From Mastigamoeba balamuthi (lineage: Eukaryota > Evosea > Mastigamoebida > Mastigamoebidae): a stretch of 64,000 nucleotides of DNA. The position numbers were made by a program, and so were the translations under genes. Positions 11,318 to 21,947 of this stretch are shown piece by piece; position 1 is the stretch's first letter; each line of letters starts with the position of its first letter. Under the pieces are notes generated by a model. That model was given only the letters and a program-made list of their open reading frames with translations, was not told the DNA's origin and did not search any database. The DNA is taken from NCBI GenBank assembly GCA_902651635.1, contig CACRSC010000041.1, positions 1-64,000 of the forward strand. The letters run 5' to 3'.

Positions 11318-12041
11318 ATGTCCGCGCCACTCAGCAAGAGGATGAGGAAGGCGGAGACGCAGCGCGCCGAGGTGGCGCGCCTGGAGCAGAGCCTGCACCT
11401 GATGAAGCTCGAGAACGAGGACCTGCGGCAGCAAGTGATCGCACGCGACTGGGAGTTCTCCGAGTTCCGCACGCAGATCACCGAGCTCACGCGCCAGCTC
11501 GAGAAGGCGCAGAGCGACAACGACGCGCTCAGGAGGGCCCTGGAGGGCCAGCAGAGCCAGACCGAGCAGGCCACGCGCAAGACGCTCGAGATGCTCGGCG
11601 AGTTCAAGCAGCTGGGGCTCGCGCAGCACGACCTGCAGGCCAAGCACGAGAAGGAGAGGGACGTTCTCCTCCGCAGGCTCAAAAACTCCGACGGGCAGGT
11701 GCGCCCGCGGTCACCCCTCCGGTGCCCCCTCTGCGGGGCATTTCTCCATATCGAATGCGCGGCAAAACGCGGCAAACCGTGTGCATTGCCCCTCATTTAT
11801 GTCGCGCGATTTCCAGATCCGCATCCTCCGCGCGACGGTCTCCGAGCTCCAGTCCAAGCTCCGCGCCACCACCGCCCCGCCGCCGGAGCCGCAGCAAAAG
11901 ACTGCGTACTGGACCGAGCCGTTTGCGTGCTCGTTCGGCCTCAACGCTCTGCTGCCCCGCACGTCCACCGCGGTCACCGCAGGAGCAGACCCCAGCAGCG
12001 CGCCGTGCAAGGCGACGTACTCGTGGGAGTTCACCGTCTAG
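11318..12041 (+). CDS. Coiled-coil protein, copy A of a two-member family
   Basis: Two exons (11318-11698, 11817-12041) encode 201 residues. Residues about 10-160 form an almost continuous coiled coil with heptads, including RDWEFSEFRTQITELTRQLE. The C-terminal 45 residues are non-helical and Pro/Ser-rich, with TEPFACSFGLNALLP. A relative lies at 21948-22590 on the other strand. It shares the RDWE element, an FKQL-x(5)-D-x-QA-x-HE motif, and an intron at the same place and phase (after Gln, phase 0, before an Ile-initial helix). No catalytic domain is visible, so a structural or scaffold role is likely. It ends tail-to-tail with the next minus-strand gene. Confidence 0.7.
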
Positions 12042-12167
12042 AGCAGCAGCACCAGCCGACTTCTCTCAAGACCCCACCCTCGTAGGACCTCAGCAGAGTG
12101 ATAGCATAGCTCCTCTGCCAAACACAGTCGTGTAGCTTCCCCACCCCCAAAACAGTGTGCTCTGCTT

Positions 12168-13529
12168 TCACGATCGCGAGATCTCCTGCAGAAGGCGCGT
12201 GTACTCGCTGACCCACGGTCCTCGGGCAACCGCGCTGACTGTGTCCCACGCCAGGCGAGCCCTGCAGCATCGTAAGGCGCGCCAGGCAGGAGGGGGCATT
12301 GGCGTGCCACTCGCGGAACGACAGGGGCTTGGGGAAGGGGTTCGTGGCGGGGTGCTCGAGCGTCCACATCGCGAGGTTCCTCATGGCGGTCTGCCTGCTC
12401 GTGGCCGCGTGGTCCGAGGCCTCTGCCGACGGCAGCGTCCAGACGGGCGTCCTGCCATGGCTGCTCTTGAGGCCACAGAACGCCGCGAAGGACGACCCGA
12501 TGGCCTCTGCAGCGCCCGAGCTCTCGTTGTCCCACTGATCCATCACCAAAGCTGTGCCCCAAGTCAGCAGTTGGCGGCAGTGAAGCACGTGCTGAGTTCC
12601 GCGGTCATTGCAGCGGGCTCGGCTGGCGCGTAAGGATCCTCCTGCGCAGAACTCTGGTGCTGTGCGGTGCCGTGGCGCGGTTCAGCAAGTGACGAGGGGA
12701 GGAGGGCAGAGACAGAGTCCGAGAGACTGAGAGGGAGAGAAACCTTCAGCATCGCAGCAGTCTTGACGAGCCTCCACAGCGCCAGGTCGCACTCGCCCTC
12801 CTGCAGCACGACCACCAGCTGGCAGACGCTCATCATCACGACGATCGCCTCGATGCTCTGCCACCCCACCCAGCCCAGCCCCCTCCCCGCTCAGCAACGC
12901 TCGCCCAGGCCGCGCACCAGGGCGCACTCTGAGGTACTGCGCCACGTCGGGCGGCAGGTCCGCCGCAGCCTGTGCGGCACTCGCGACGACGGGCGCCCGC
13001 AGCGCAGGCGAGGCCCGGACGACCACGAGCCTCTCCCCGGGGCACACAGCAGCCTCCAGCAGCGGCCCCGCGCCGCCGACAGCCGCGCACGCGGCGCCCG
13101 CGACGGCGCTGGCGACCTCCGCGACGCGCGCCGCGTCCCTGCCGACAACGCCCACGGACCTCCTCACCCGCGCGTCGCCCACGATCTGGTGAGGGTGGAG
13201 GTGGAGGAGGAGCGGGGGCGGCCAGCGATGACGTGTCACTGACGCCCTGCAGCGGTTTTTGCGGGTTTTTTGAGGGTGGGTACCTTCTCGACGGCCTCGG
13301 GGGAGGGCGTGAAGTCGGGCTCGACGAGGCGGGCGGAGAAGGGGGAGGAGCTCATGACGGCGGCCGCGGGGACGGCGGGCGGGCACGGGGCGGCGGCCGT
13401 GGGCGACGTCGAGCCCGGGCGGTGCTGGCGCGAGCAGAGGATGATGGGCGCTGGGGCCTGGCGGGTCGTCGGGGGCAGGCCCGTCCCCGCCACGACCACA
13501 CGCGGGGGTGGCATCCTGCGGTAGTCCAT
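12168..13529 (-). CDS. Unrecognised helical protein, about 290 residues
   Basis: The exon model runs 13529-13284, 13185-12928, 12857-12744, then three further exons to a TGA at 12168-12170. The first three phases are exact. The N-terminus is Pro/Ala-rich (MDYRRMPPPRVVVAGTGLPP). The middle is helical and rich in Ala/Val, with RLVVVRASPALRAPVVASAA and SIEAIVVMMSVCQLVVVL, which could be membrane-associated. The C-terminus reads RNLAMWTLEHP, then LSFREARLAWDTVSAV. A 49-nt intron removes an in-frame extension that would otherwise run into the neighbouring coiled-coil gene. I recognise no family. A resemblance of the tail to Pex16 was noted but is too weak to name. Confidence 0.5.
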
Positions 13530-13543
13530 CGCGCGTATGTTAT

Positions 13544-13550
13544 AGATATT
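13544..13550 (+). promoter_or_regulatory. AGATATT motif in a 91-base divergent promoter
   Basis: The gap between the minus-strand start at 13529 and the plus-strand SMG7-like start at 13621 is only 91 bases. It contains AGATATTGG plus AT-rich flanks. The same core recurs in other promoter gaps. Confidence 0.35.
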
Positions 13551-13620
13551 GGTATCTAGATTCCGAGATTCTGGCCTCGAGAAATCTAGGCAAATCCTCT
13601 TTCGTTGCGCTCCAGCGGCG

Positions 13621-16021
13621 ATGTCCGACCTCAAGAGGTGCGCCCCCGCCATCGCTGCCGGGCGCTGACCGACCCCCCGCAGGGAGGTGGAGGCGATCGT
13701 GGCGGAGATCGACGCCGAGGCCGCCAAGAGGTCCGCGCTGGACCCCGTTGTGCAGCAGATGCGCGCGTCCCTCGTCGCGCGTGTCGAGCGCGCGCTCGTC
13801 GACGACGTCGCCGAGGCGGCCTCGGTCAAGGCCGACCACATCCTCTGGGCCAACGGCTTCTACAAGGTCATCCAGGAGTACCGCTCCGCGGTGCGGGTCC
13901 GAGGGAGCGCGTCTGGCGCCAAATGCGTCAATTGACTCGGCTCAACTTCAACGTCCAGGTCCCCAAGGGCGGCAACCAGCAGCGGGTAGCGATGCGCAGC
14001 TTCATAGGATCGGTCACCACGTTCTACACGACGCTGCTGAGGTCGGGCCCCCCCGCTTCCCCTCTGCCCCTGTGCCAGCGGCCCCGCGTCTGACGCTGAC
14101 GCGCGTGGGGGAGCCGCGTGGGCTGTCCGCAGGAAGCTGCAACAGAAGTACGGGGTGTGCACGGGGGTCGAGGTCGTGGCCCCGGAGGTCAGCTCGCAGG
14201 GCCCCGTGCACGAGCCCACCGAGGCCGAGTACTCTGCCTGCGTCAAGGTGTACCAGCGGTGCTTTGTGTACCTGGGCGACCTCGCGAGGTACAACAGGTC
14301 GCTGCAGGCCCCGGCGGACGCACGGCGCTCGCACGCGCTGATGGAGAAGTACTACAAGCACGCCAGCGTGCTGGACCCCGAGACGGCGCTGCCGTACAGC
14401 CAGCTGGGCATCATCTACGAAGACCCCGTCGAGTGCCTCTACTACGCCGTCCGTGCCGCAGCGTGCGCTGTGCAGGACACCGTGGCGCAGTCGAACCTCT
14501 CCCTCATGCTCAAGAAGCTCGCCTTCCGCTCGTCGTGCAAGGGGGCCGCGTCCGTGTGGGCGCGATCAGTCGCGCTCCTGCTTCTGCGGGACAAGAAGTA
14601 CGCCCAGGACGACGAGCAGGCCGCCGTTGCGAGCGTCGAGGAGATGGCGGAGTCGGCCTGCGCCGAGCCCGCAGGGTCCAGTCGGCCCCTCAGGCTGCTG
14701 GCTGTGCACATGTTCGCTGCCAGCAGGGAAGGAGAGGAGTCCACCGCTGCCAAGCGGCTGGCGTTTGCCGCCAGTGCCAAGGTCGCGTCGGCTGGCCCCT
14801 CGCTCCCAGCTCCCGATTGCATCAGCAGCTGCGTGCATGTTGTGCTGCGATGGGCAGTAGCAGAGCCTGTCGTCGTCTCTGAGACCCCTTCGTCCGAAGC
14901 CGATGTCCGTTGTTGTTGGCAGGGGCCCATGTTACAGCGTTCTCTCAACGCTCGCTCAAAAAGGTCACTGCGTGGGCCGAGATGTGGAACGCGGTGGCCG
15001 CGTTCGTGAATTGCCTCGTCTCAACGAGATCGAACTGGGAAGCCGGCGTGCCGGCAGATGACAGTGGCACCGCTCCTCTAGCAGAGGAGGTGGAGCTCCG
15101 CGGCTTCGCGTTGCTTGGCGACTGGCCGCCCAAGGTCCGTGCAACTGATGCCATGAGGCAGCAGCCGCTCTCCGGCAAGCCGGCACAATGCGCCCGGAAC
15201 GCGCACATACTCGGCCTTGCTCGGCGAGCCTCGGAGGAGCTCGACTGCCCGCTGCTCTACGACGAGCAGAACAAGCGGTGGGTGCACAAAGCGCGCGACC
15301 AGGCGGCCAGGAAGCGCGAGCTCGAGGACCGTGTGCCGTCGACGCAGTCGGACATGCCCCCAGCGTCGCCCAAGTCCTCGATGGACGAGGGCCACCAACA
15401 GCCGCAACGGCAGGACTCCTCGCTGCTCGTCTTGGCCAACTCGCAGGGCTCGCAAAAGCAAGACGACGCGCGCATGTCCGACCCTGACGCCGAGAACGAG
15501 GACCTCGACTCGCCTCCGCCGCCCGCACAGCCCGTCACGCTGCCCTCGCCACGCGCGCCCGAGTCACAGCCGATGGTGGTGGGCCTCACGCCCCTCGCCA
15601 CCGCCGCCAGAGAGATGTGTGCATCTATCTCCCCTCCTCTCTCCTCTCCGCGGCGCAGCTCACCAAGGGAGGCCTGTCCTCTCGCAGGCTACGGAAGGAG
15701 GGCAGGGTCGTGATCGAGAGGCCGTTCCACGAGAGCGCGCGTGTTGTGGCAGAGCCGCAGCAGCAGCAGAGAGAGGACGCTGCGGAGCGCCCCGCGTACT
15801 GGTGGATCAGGACGCGCGGGAGGCCGGCGGTCGCTGGCGGCGAGACCTCGTGGCCGCCTGCGAGGCCCCGGGAGGCCGCCGCTGCTGCGGGGCTGGCCGC
15901 CGGGGCGGCGGCCCAAGTGCTGCGGGCGGCGGACGCGCACGCGTCGCCCATGGCGCCTGCCGCGCGGCCGTGGAGGGCGGTGGCCAACGCCCCGCCGCGC
16001 ACAAGGAACCCGTTTGCGTGA
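13621..16021 (+). CDS. EST1/SMG7-like nonsense-mediated decay factor
   Basis: This is a multi-exon gene of roughly 720 residues. A 17-nt first coding exon (MSDLKR) joins a helix containing EVEAIVAEIDAEA. The 14-3-3-like TPR region follows, with RSFIGSVTTFYTTLLRKLQQ and the family signature YLGDLARYNRSL. Then come YYKHASVLDPETALPYSQLGI and a DPVECLYYAVRAA block. Downstream, EEVELRGFALLGDW matches the EST1 DNA/RNA-binding region. The C-terminal third is acidic and Pro/Ser-rich, ending in RTRNPFA. SMG5/6/7 proteins bind phosphorylated UPF1, and SMG7 recruits decapping and deadenylation. No PIN domain is seen, which argues for SMG7 rather than SMG6. The exon boundary near 14890-14930 and the last one near 15610-15690 are approximate. 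Confidence 0.75.
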
Positions 16022-16392
16022 CAGTCGCTGCTGTCGTCGGGCTGCCTTCGTGCGGCAGACCTACGGACGCACGTGCAGACGCGCGCGCGAGTATTAGACT
16101 GAGGGGGGAGGGAGGGCGTGACGTGGTATGTGGGAAGCCAAGGGGAATAGAAGTATACGGGCGACTAGGGCGGTCCGACGCTTCCGGTGCCGAGTCAGGG
16201 GGCCGGCCCATGGAACCGTTGGACTTGGGGCACCGATTGAGAAGGCAGTAGGCGTGTGGCAAGCCACCAATCGCATTAACTGCTTTCCAGGAGGGAGGGG
16301 AGGAGGGGAGGACCGGGGTGTGCGGGGCTGGAGGAGATGGCTCAGCGCAGCAGCGGGGCTGCAGGGCTGCAGGGCTGCAGGGCTGCAGGGCG
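16022..16392. other. Convergent intergenic gap with tandem octamer repeat
   Basis: No gene is seen in this 371-base gap between the SMG7-like stop and the 48-residue minus-strand gene stop. Its right end holds four copies of CTGCAGGG. Confidence 0.45.
16359..16390 (+). repeat. Four tandem copies of CTGCAGGG
   Basis: Four perfect 8-bp units lie immediately downstream of the stop codon of the 48-residue membrane protein, that is, in its 3' untranslated region. Confidence 0.8.
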
Positions 16393-16539
16393 TCAGCGGT
16401 GGTGTTTTCGGAGGAGAGCTTTCTTGTTGCGCAGGATGATGAAGACGATGGGGAGGATGACGCCGGCGGCCATGATGACGGCCCCCACGGTGAACGAGGC
16501 CACGCTTGGCGCGGGCACCGACAGCGCCGTGTAGCCCAT
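16393..16539 (-). CDS. 48-residue single-pass membrane microprotein
   Basis: An intronless frame on the minus strand encodes 48 residues. A short N-terminus (MGYTALSVPAPSVAS) precedes one strong transmembrane helix of about 25 residues, including GAVIMAAGVILPIVFIIL. A basic tail RNKKALLRKHHR follows, so a lumenal N-terminus and cytosolic C-terminus are expected by the positive-inside rule. It has its own promoter-like gap (16540-16659) shared with FNTA, with GATATTT at 16556. The size and helix-plus-basic-tail layout resemble small integral membrane proteins of the ER or mitochondria, but no family is recognised. Confidence 0.55.
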   Translation of the reverse strand: MGYTALSVPAPSVASFTVGAVIMAAGVILPIVFIILRNKKALLRKHHR

Positions 16540-16555
16540 TGGAAACACACCCCCC

Positions 16556-16562
16556 GATATTT
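16556..16562 (+). promoter_or_regulatory. GATATTT motif in divergent promoter
   Basis: The motif lies in the 120-base gap between the 48-residue gene and FNTA. A second, inverted core (AATATCC) follows at about 16598. Both match the recurrent promoter motif. Confidence 0.35.
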
Positions 16563-16659
16563 GATTGTGATTCTCCGAAAATCTTACCGGAGCCCAAAAT
16601 ATCCGTCTCGTTGCTCTTTGAACCGTGAGAACAAAAGCCAACAACCCCCGAGGGGCGCG

Positions 16660-17808
16660 ATGAGCGAGTCCAAGTGGATCCCGTACGCCGAGAGGCCTGA
16701 GTGGGCTGACATAACGCCCGTTCAGCAGTACCCCGACGTTCCCGCCCCTGTCTGCGGCATCAACTACGGCCTCCAGTGTCCGCTGGCCCCCCCGAACCCC
16801 TTCTCTCTGTCGCCGTACCCGACTCAGGGCACCCAATCGCCGCTTTCCCCCCGCCCCCTCCCTGCAGTCAGGGAGACCATGTCGTACTTCAGGGCCATAC
16901 TGCGCAAGGACGAGCGCAGCCGCCGCGCCTACGAGATCTGCCGTGAGGCGATCGACCTCAACAGCGCCAACTACACCGCCTGGTAACCGCCTGGGGGGGA
17001 GAGAGGAGAGAGAGGCTCACACACAAGGGGGCGCCCCGCGTGCAGGTACTACCGCAGGCTGTGCGTGGAGGCGCTGAACGAGGACTGGAGGAAGGAGCTG
17101 GAGCTCGCAGAGGAGGTGGCCGAGGACAACCCCAAGAACTACCAGCTGTGGTACCACAGGCAGGTCGCGTCTGCGCGGCTGGGCGAGGGCAGCGCGGCCG
17201 CCGAGCTCGCGTTCTGCGAGCGCATGATCGCCGACGACTCGAAGAACTACCACGCGTGGGCGCACCGCCAGTGGGTCCTCGAGACGGCCCCCGCGCTGCT
17301 CGCCGGCGAGCTCGCCTACGTCGACGCGCTGCTCGAGCAGGACCCGCGCAACAACTCGGCGTGGAACCACCGCTACTTCGTGCTGGCGCGCACCGCGGGC
17401 GCCGAGTGGCCGAGCGAGGTCGTCGAGCGCGAGCTGCAGTACGCGGCCGACCGCCTGAGGCCCGCGCCCAACAACGAGAGCCCGTGGTCGTACATGAGGG
17501 GCGTCGCGGCGCGCGCCGGCGGCGTCGGGGCCTGCGAGAGGGTCAGGGCGGTGGCGCTCGAGTACGCGGCCAAGTGCCCCGCGTGCCCGCACTGCCTGTC
17601 GATGCTCGCGGACATCTACGAGGCCCGCGCGGACTCGGTGGCGTTCAACGAGGTGAGGATCTCCCTCCCTCCCTCCCCCCAGCGTGTTGTGCGTCTTTCG
17701 CGGTCTCAGCGCCCTGTGCAGGTCGCCGAGAAGCTCCGCGACTCGGTCGACACGATCCGCCGCCGCTACTGGGAGTACCGCATGGCATCGTTCTCGCGCT
17801 CGCAGTAG
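16660..17808 (+). CDS. FNTA: Protein farnesyl/geranylgeranyltransferase type I, alpha subunit
   Basis: Four exons (16660-16777, 16868-16982, 17046-17652, 17722-17808) give 308 residues with matching phases. The N-terminus WIPYAERPEWADITPV is the FNTA opening. It is followed by YFRAILRKDERSRRAYEI and the prenyltransferase-alpha repeats: NSANYTAWYYRR, NPKNYQLWYHRQ, DSKNYHAWAHRQWVL, DPRNNSAWNHRYFV and APNNESPWSYMRG. The W-x-x-R pairs that pack against the catalytic beta subunit are all present. The enzyme attaches farnesyl or geranylgeranyl groups to CAAX proteins. The length is slightly short of the usual 330-380 residues, mostly at the N-terminus. The start at 16660 is the first ATG. Confidence 0.95.
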
Positions 17809-18028
17809 TGTCACCGGACAAACAAATACAAATCAGAACCACTGGTTTGGCTGGCAAGTGGACTGGCTGGCTTGGAGCCGCAGGATCGTTCGTCGGTTAG
17901 TGCTGGCATGTCATTGCGGATAATACATACTGTGATCACAGTCTGTGATGACAATCATGCGCCCTCCTGAGAGACCCCGTGCCAGCCAAACGCACACGGC
18001 CGATTCTCGCTGGTTGGTTGGGCGATTT

Positions 18029-18035
18029 GATATTT
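18029..18035 (+). promoter_or_regulatory. GATATTT promoter motif
   Basis: The motif lies 74 bases before the T1/BTB-SPRY gene start. It is one of the recurrent promoter elements. Confidence 0.35.
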
Positions 18036-18108
18036 GTCGCCCAGACATCCGCACATAAGAAAATCGGCGCCAAATAAAGTAACCCCCGCGGGCAGAGAGC
18101 GACGAGGG

Positions 18109-19729
18109 ATGGCGGACGAGAGGCAGCCGCTGCTGGACAGCGACGACGACACCAACCCGCACGTGGCCGCGGCCGACCGCAGCGCCGAGGCGCGCGTCGC
18201 CGAGCTCGTCGGCGCCGAGTTTGTCGAGCGCCTCAAGTCGCGCTGCGTCCGCGACTTTGCCGACGGCCTCGAGCGCCTCCGCACCGTCGTCCTCGCGCAG
18301 TTCGCCCGCGAGCTCGAGGCGGAGCTGCGCCGCGCGGGCGCGCAGGCGCCGAGGGCCACGCCGCAGCCCGCGCCGACGCTGGCGACGACCGCCGTGCCGC
18401 TCGTCTCCCCCAGCGCGCCCGTCTCGCCCATGGCGGCCTCCGTCAAGCTGTCGACGCTGCAGCAGACGGCGGGGCTGAGGTGCGGCGCAGAGGGGGGGGA
18501 AGGGGGGAAGAGGGGAGAGGGGGGACGTCGGATGGGATTTGGTCCGTTGGCTGTTCTCAGCGTNGGGGGGGAAGGGGGAAGAGGGGAGAGGGGGGACGTC
18601 GGATGGGATTTGGTCCGTTGGCTGTTCTCAGCGTGCGGGCTGTTGCTCGGCTTTTTCTCGTTATAGCAAGAAGGACGAGAGCGCGTCGGATGTGGTGGGG
18701 CTCAACGTCGGTGGCGTGTCGTACATCACGTCGCGCAAGACTCTGCTCTCTGTGCGTGCGGCGGATTCTTTGGACGCAGCCGCCAAACGAATTTTAACGC
18801 AACACAACAAACACGCCAGATCCCCGAGACCTACTTCCACGCCCTGCTGGACTCTGTCCCGCAGGAGGACGGGAAGTACGCAGACCCCCCCTTTCCCTGA
18901 CCCCCCACTCCGCCGTACGTGGCCTCACATCGCTCTCCCTCTCTCCCTCTCTCTTCTCTTTCTCTCTCCCCACAGGTTCTTTATCGACAGGGACGGAGCG
19001 CACTTTGGGAACGTACTGAACTACCTGCGCGACAAGGAGGCCGTGGCTCTGCCGCGCGACGAGGAGGTGCGGCGCCGCCTGCTGGTGGAGGCGCGATACT
19101 ACGGCCTCAACGGCCTGGCGCGCGCCCTCAACTCGTCGCTGTTCAACGACGCGGCCAAGGCCAGCCTGAGCCTCAGCCCGCGCTCGACGTCGGGCATCCT
19201 CGTGCCGCCGCTGGCCGCCGCGCCGGGCGTCGTGGTGCCCGCGCCCATGTACGTGCCCACGTGGGACGAGGACCGCAAGCACTCGAGCGTCTCGGTGTAC
19301 GGCGTGTCGGTGGTGCGCGGGGGCAGCAAGAACGACGACGCCGTGGCCCTCGCCAAGCCGGCGTTCCCCACGACGGGCGTGCACCGCGTGACCTACTACG
19401 TCGCCAAGAAGCCCAAGAGGTCGTGCTACTACTTCGGGCTCGTCAAGGCGCAGTTCAAGGACTACAGCGCCAACCTGTCGACGCACAGGTGGGCCTGGGT
19501 CTACGACGACGTGGGCGCCGTCAGCTGCAACAGCATACAGATGGGCATGTTCGCCCCGATAGGGACGGGCTCGAGGCTCGAGCTCGTCGTCGACATGGAC
19601 CGCCAGTCGCTGACCTTCGTGGCCAACGGCAAGAAGCAGACGTCGGTCTTCCTGCCCAAGGCCGAGCTGGTGCCCGCTGTGTCGCTCTACAACCCGGGCT
19701 CGGAGGTGTGCTTCTCCATAGACACCTGA
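18109..19729 (+). CDS. KCTD-like T1/BTB domain fused to a SPRY domain
   Basis: Four exons (18109-18479, 18667-18751, 18820-18875, 18976-19729) give 421 residues in frame. After an acidic, helical N-terminus, the T1-type BTB begins at about residue 130 with VVGLNVGGVSYITSRKTLL. It continues through YFHALLDSV, FFIDRDGAHFGNVLNYLRD and ARYYGLNGLARAL, as in KCTD proteins and Kv channels. The C-terminal half (about 260-421) looks like SPRY/concanavalin-like sandwich strands: HRVTYYVAKK, YYFGLVKAQF, GSRLELVVDMDRQSLTFVANGK and LVPAVSLYNPGSEVCF. KCTD proteins usually feed CUL3 ligases, so a substrate-reading SPRY is a reasonable inference. The first intron contains a duplicated segment and an N. Confidence 0.8.
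18495..18633 (+). repeat. Intronic tandem duplication of about 65 bp with an N between copies
   Basis: Within intron 1 of the T1-SPRY gene, a G-rich block ending in GGCTGTTCTCAGCGT occurs twice back-to-back. The copies are separated by the single N at 18564. The copies are essentially identical. This may be a true tandem duplication or a misjoined read overlap. Confidence 0.75.
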
Positions 19730-20405
19730 CCGGGGCGCTATGGGGGCCAAAAGCGGGGGGAGACGGCACCCCCCTCAGTCAGTACCGTACATTTGGAACT
19801 GTCCAGACACACCTCTGTCCTCCACCCTACACCGCTGTCACACGCCAACGCTGGAGGATCTGGCCATTGCTAGGCTGCTTTCGATCAGATCACCCGATGT
19901 GAAATTCTAGAACCAATGGGGGAGCGCACACCAATCCGCAGCGGCGAGGGGAGCTTTTGCTCCACCCCCGACGTCGGCGACCCGAAAATACAGCGAGCTC
20001 ACGGATGGGGAATCAGGCCGAATCTGAAGATACTTTCCGGGCTAAATTTTGTATCCGCCCCCCCACACGCGGAGGACCCCAACCGGCTCACGCTCTCGGC
20101 AATCACCCTCGAAACAAAATGAGGTTCGGTTCTCCACCCCTCTGCCCTCGGCCCGCCAACCCGCGTGCACTGCGCGCCGCCGCGCGCCGGCGCGTCTGCT
20201 GTTCTCTTTCGCACGCTTTTCATTCATTCATTTTGTGCGTGTTGTGTTTTTTAATTTTTTTTAATTTTTGAATTACGCAAAATCAATCGTCGGGGACCTC
20301 TCCCCTCAACGCGCGCGCGCCCCCCGCGCTTCCTCCCGCCGCCCGGCCTGCAGTGAGTCGCCGGACCCCATCGAGGACGACTTCTCCGAGGATGAGGGCG
20401 ACCCG
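19730..20405. other. Long upstream region of the kinase gene
   Basis: This 676-base gap holds no supported coding frame, apart from an open stretch just before the kinase ATG that may be 5' leader or an alternative start. It includes poly-T/A near 20240-20280 and a GAAGATACT element near 20028. Confidence 0.45.
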
Positions 20406-21579
20406 ATGTTCAAGAAGTTCACCTCGAAGTACAAGCTGGGCAGCACCATCGGAACGTGCGCACTGCACCCCCTCCCCACGCGGGACAGTCCCCCCTTTCT
20501 ATAATTAGCAAGCTCCGGTTTCTCCGCGCAAACCCCCGGCGCTCACGGGACGCGGGGGGCATGCGGGACAGCGGGGGGTTCTCGGTGGTGAAGAGGGCGG
20601 TCAACAGGAAGACGCTGGAGGCGGTGGCCGTGAAGATTGTGAAGCAGACGCACGCGCAGGGGTCGATCCTCGACCGAGAGATCGAGATCATGAAGAAGGT
20701 CGGCAACCACGCCAACATCCTCACGCTCCACGACGTCTTCCAGACCAAGAAGGCACGCGACCACCCCCATCCCATTCCCCCTGGGGCTGGCGAGAGCTGA
20801 CGGCCCGGGTGCAGAACGTGTTCCTGGTGATGGAACTGGCAGAGGGAGGAGAGGTCTTTGACCACATCGTCAAGCACGGGCAGTACAGCGAGAGGGACGC
20901 GAGCATCGTGGCGAGGCAGATCGTCGAGGCTGTCAAGTACCTGCACGACCACGGCGTCGCGCACCGCGACCTCAAGCCGCAGAACCTGCTGTGCGGCGCC
21001 GGCGGGCCCACGGACATACGAATCGCAGACTTTGGCCTCAGCAAGATCTTCAACATGCAGACCATGATGAAGACCTGCTGCGGCAGCCCCGAGTATGTCG
21101 GTACGCCTGCCTGCCCCCTCCTCCCTCCGCGCACCCTCAATCCCCCCCGGTTTTCTTGTTGCATTTGCTTTATTTGAATAACACTTTGGACCGCAATTGC
21201 AGCGCCCGAGATCCTCGAGTGCACGAGCTACGACAACAGCGTCGACATGTGGAGCATCGGGGTGATCATCTACATCCTGCTGACAGGCTGCTTCCCGTTC
21301 TGGAGCGACAACGTGCAGGTGCTCTACAAGAAGATCCTGGGCGGCGTCTACCGCTGGCCCGCCAAGCCCGACGTGTCGGACCTCGCCAAGGACCTCGTCA
21401 GGAGACTGCTCGAGAGGGACACGAGCAAGCGCCTGACGGCCGCCGAGTGCCTCAAGCACCCGTGGATCGCTGGGCAGGGCGTCAGCGCGCACCAGAGCAC
21501 GAGGGACTGGAAGGGGGTGCAGGACAGCAGGATGAAGAAGCCAATGACGGGGACGACGCCCAGACTGCCCCCCATCTGA
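20406..21579 (+). CDS. CAMK-family serine/threonine protein kinase
   Basis: Four exons (20406-20455, 20572-20752, 20815-21100, 21203-21579) give 297 residues. All kinase landmarks are present: glycine loop GTGGFSVV, VAVKIV lysine, EIEIMKKV glutamate, catalytic HRDLKPQNLL, DFGLSK, the activation segment ending SPEYVAPEIL, DMWSIGVIIYILL, and RRLLERDTSKRLTAAECLKHPWI. This is the CaMK/CDPK pattern. The tail after the kinase domain is only about 35 residues, and no calmodulin-binding helix or EF-hand is obvious. The intron after exon 2 seems to start with GC (AAGAAG|GCACGC). An upstream in-frame acidic stretch could add residues if a non-annotated exon exists. Confidence 0.9.
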
Positions 21580-21947
21580 AGTCCCTCCCCGCTGCACACG
21601 AGGACTGCCATCAGCTGCTGGCAGCTCGTGCGTGGTCCTCCCTGTGCCGCAGGTCTCTCTACTCCCCCCAACCCCATCTCCCTGGTGCCTCTGCCGCTCG
21701 GCAGCAACTGTCTCAGAAACACCACAGACAAATGACCAACTATGAACCACCATTGAAACTCATCTGTGCGAGGTGCGTGCGTCTTGATGACTGTGCGCGT
21801 GTGCGCCTACGAGTACAGCAGCCAAGAGAGTCAATCAAGGGGGCCGATGCGTGCGTGTTTGGGTGGTGGTGTGTGGTGCTGTATGTGAGGTCCAAGGGGG
21901 AGTGCTAAGTGTATCAGCCAGCGAGTTCCAATCGCCCCACTGACTGC
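21580..21947. other. Convergent 3' gap
   Basis: No gene is seen in this 368-base gap between the kinase stop and the minus-strand coiled-coil stop. Confidence 0.45.

Noticed and set aside
12031-12167. Read-through of the helical minus-strand gene into the coiled-coil gene
   Set aside because: A 49-nt GT-AG intron restores a frame ending at 12168 with a better protein-like tail and no overlap.
12168-13529. Pex16 as identity of the helical protein
   Set aside because: Only a short 'F...REAR' resemblance near the C-terminus was seen. The N-terminal signature was not.
16318-16659. An in-frame extension upstream of FNTA
   Set aside because: It crosses the promoter gap and the CTGCAGGG repeat. 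The conserved FNTA N-terminus begins at 16660.
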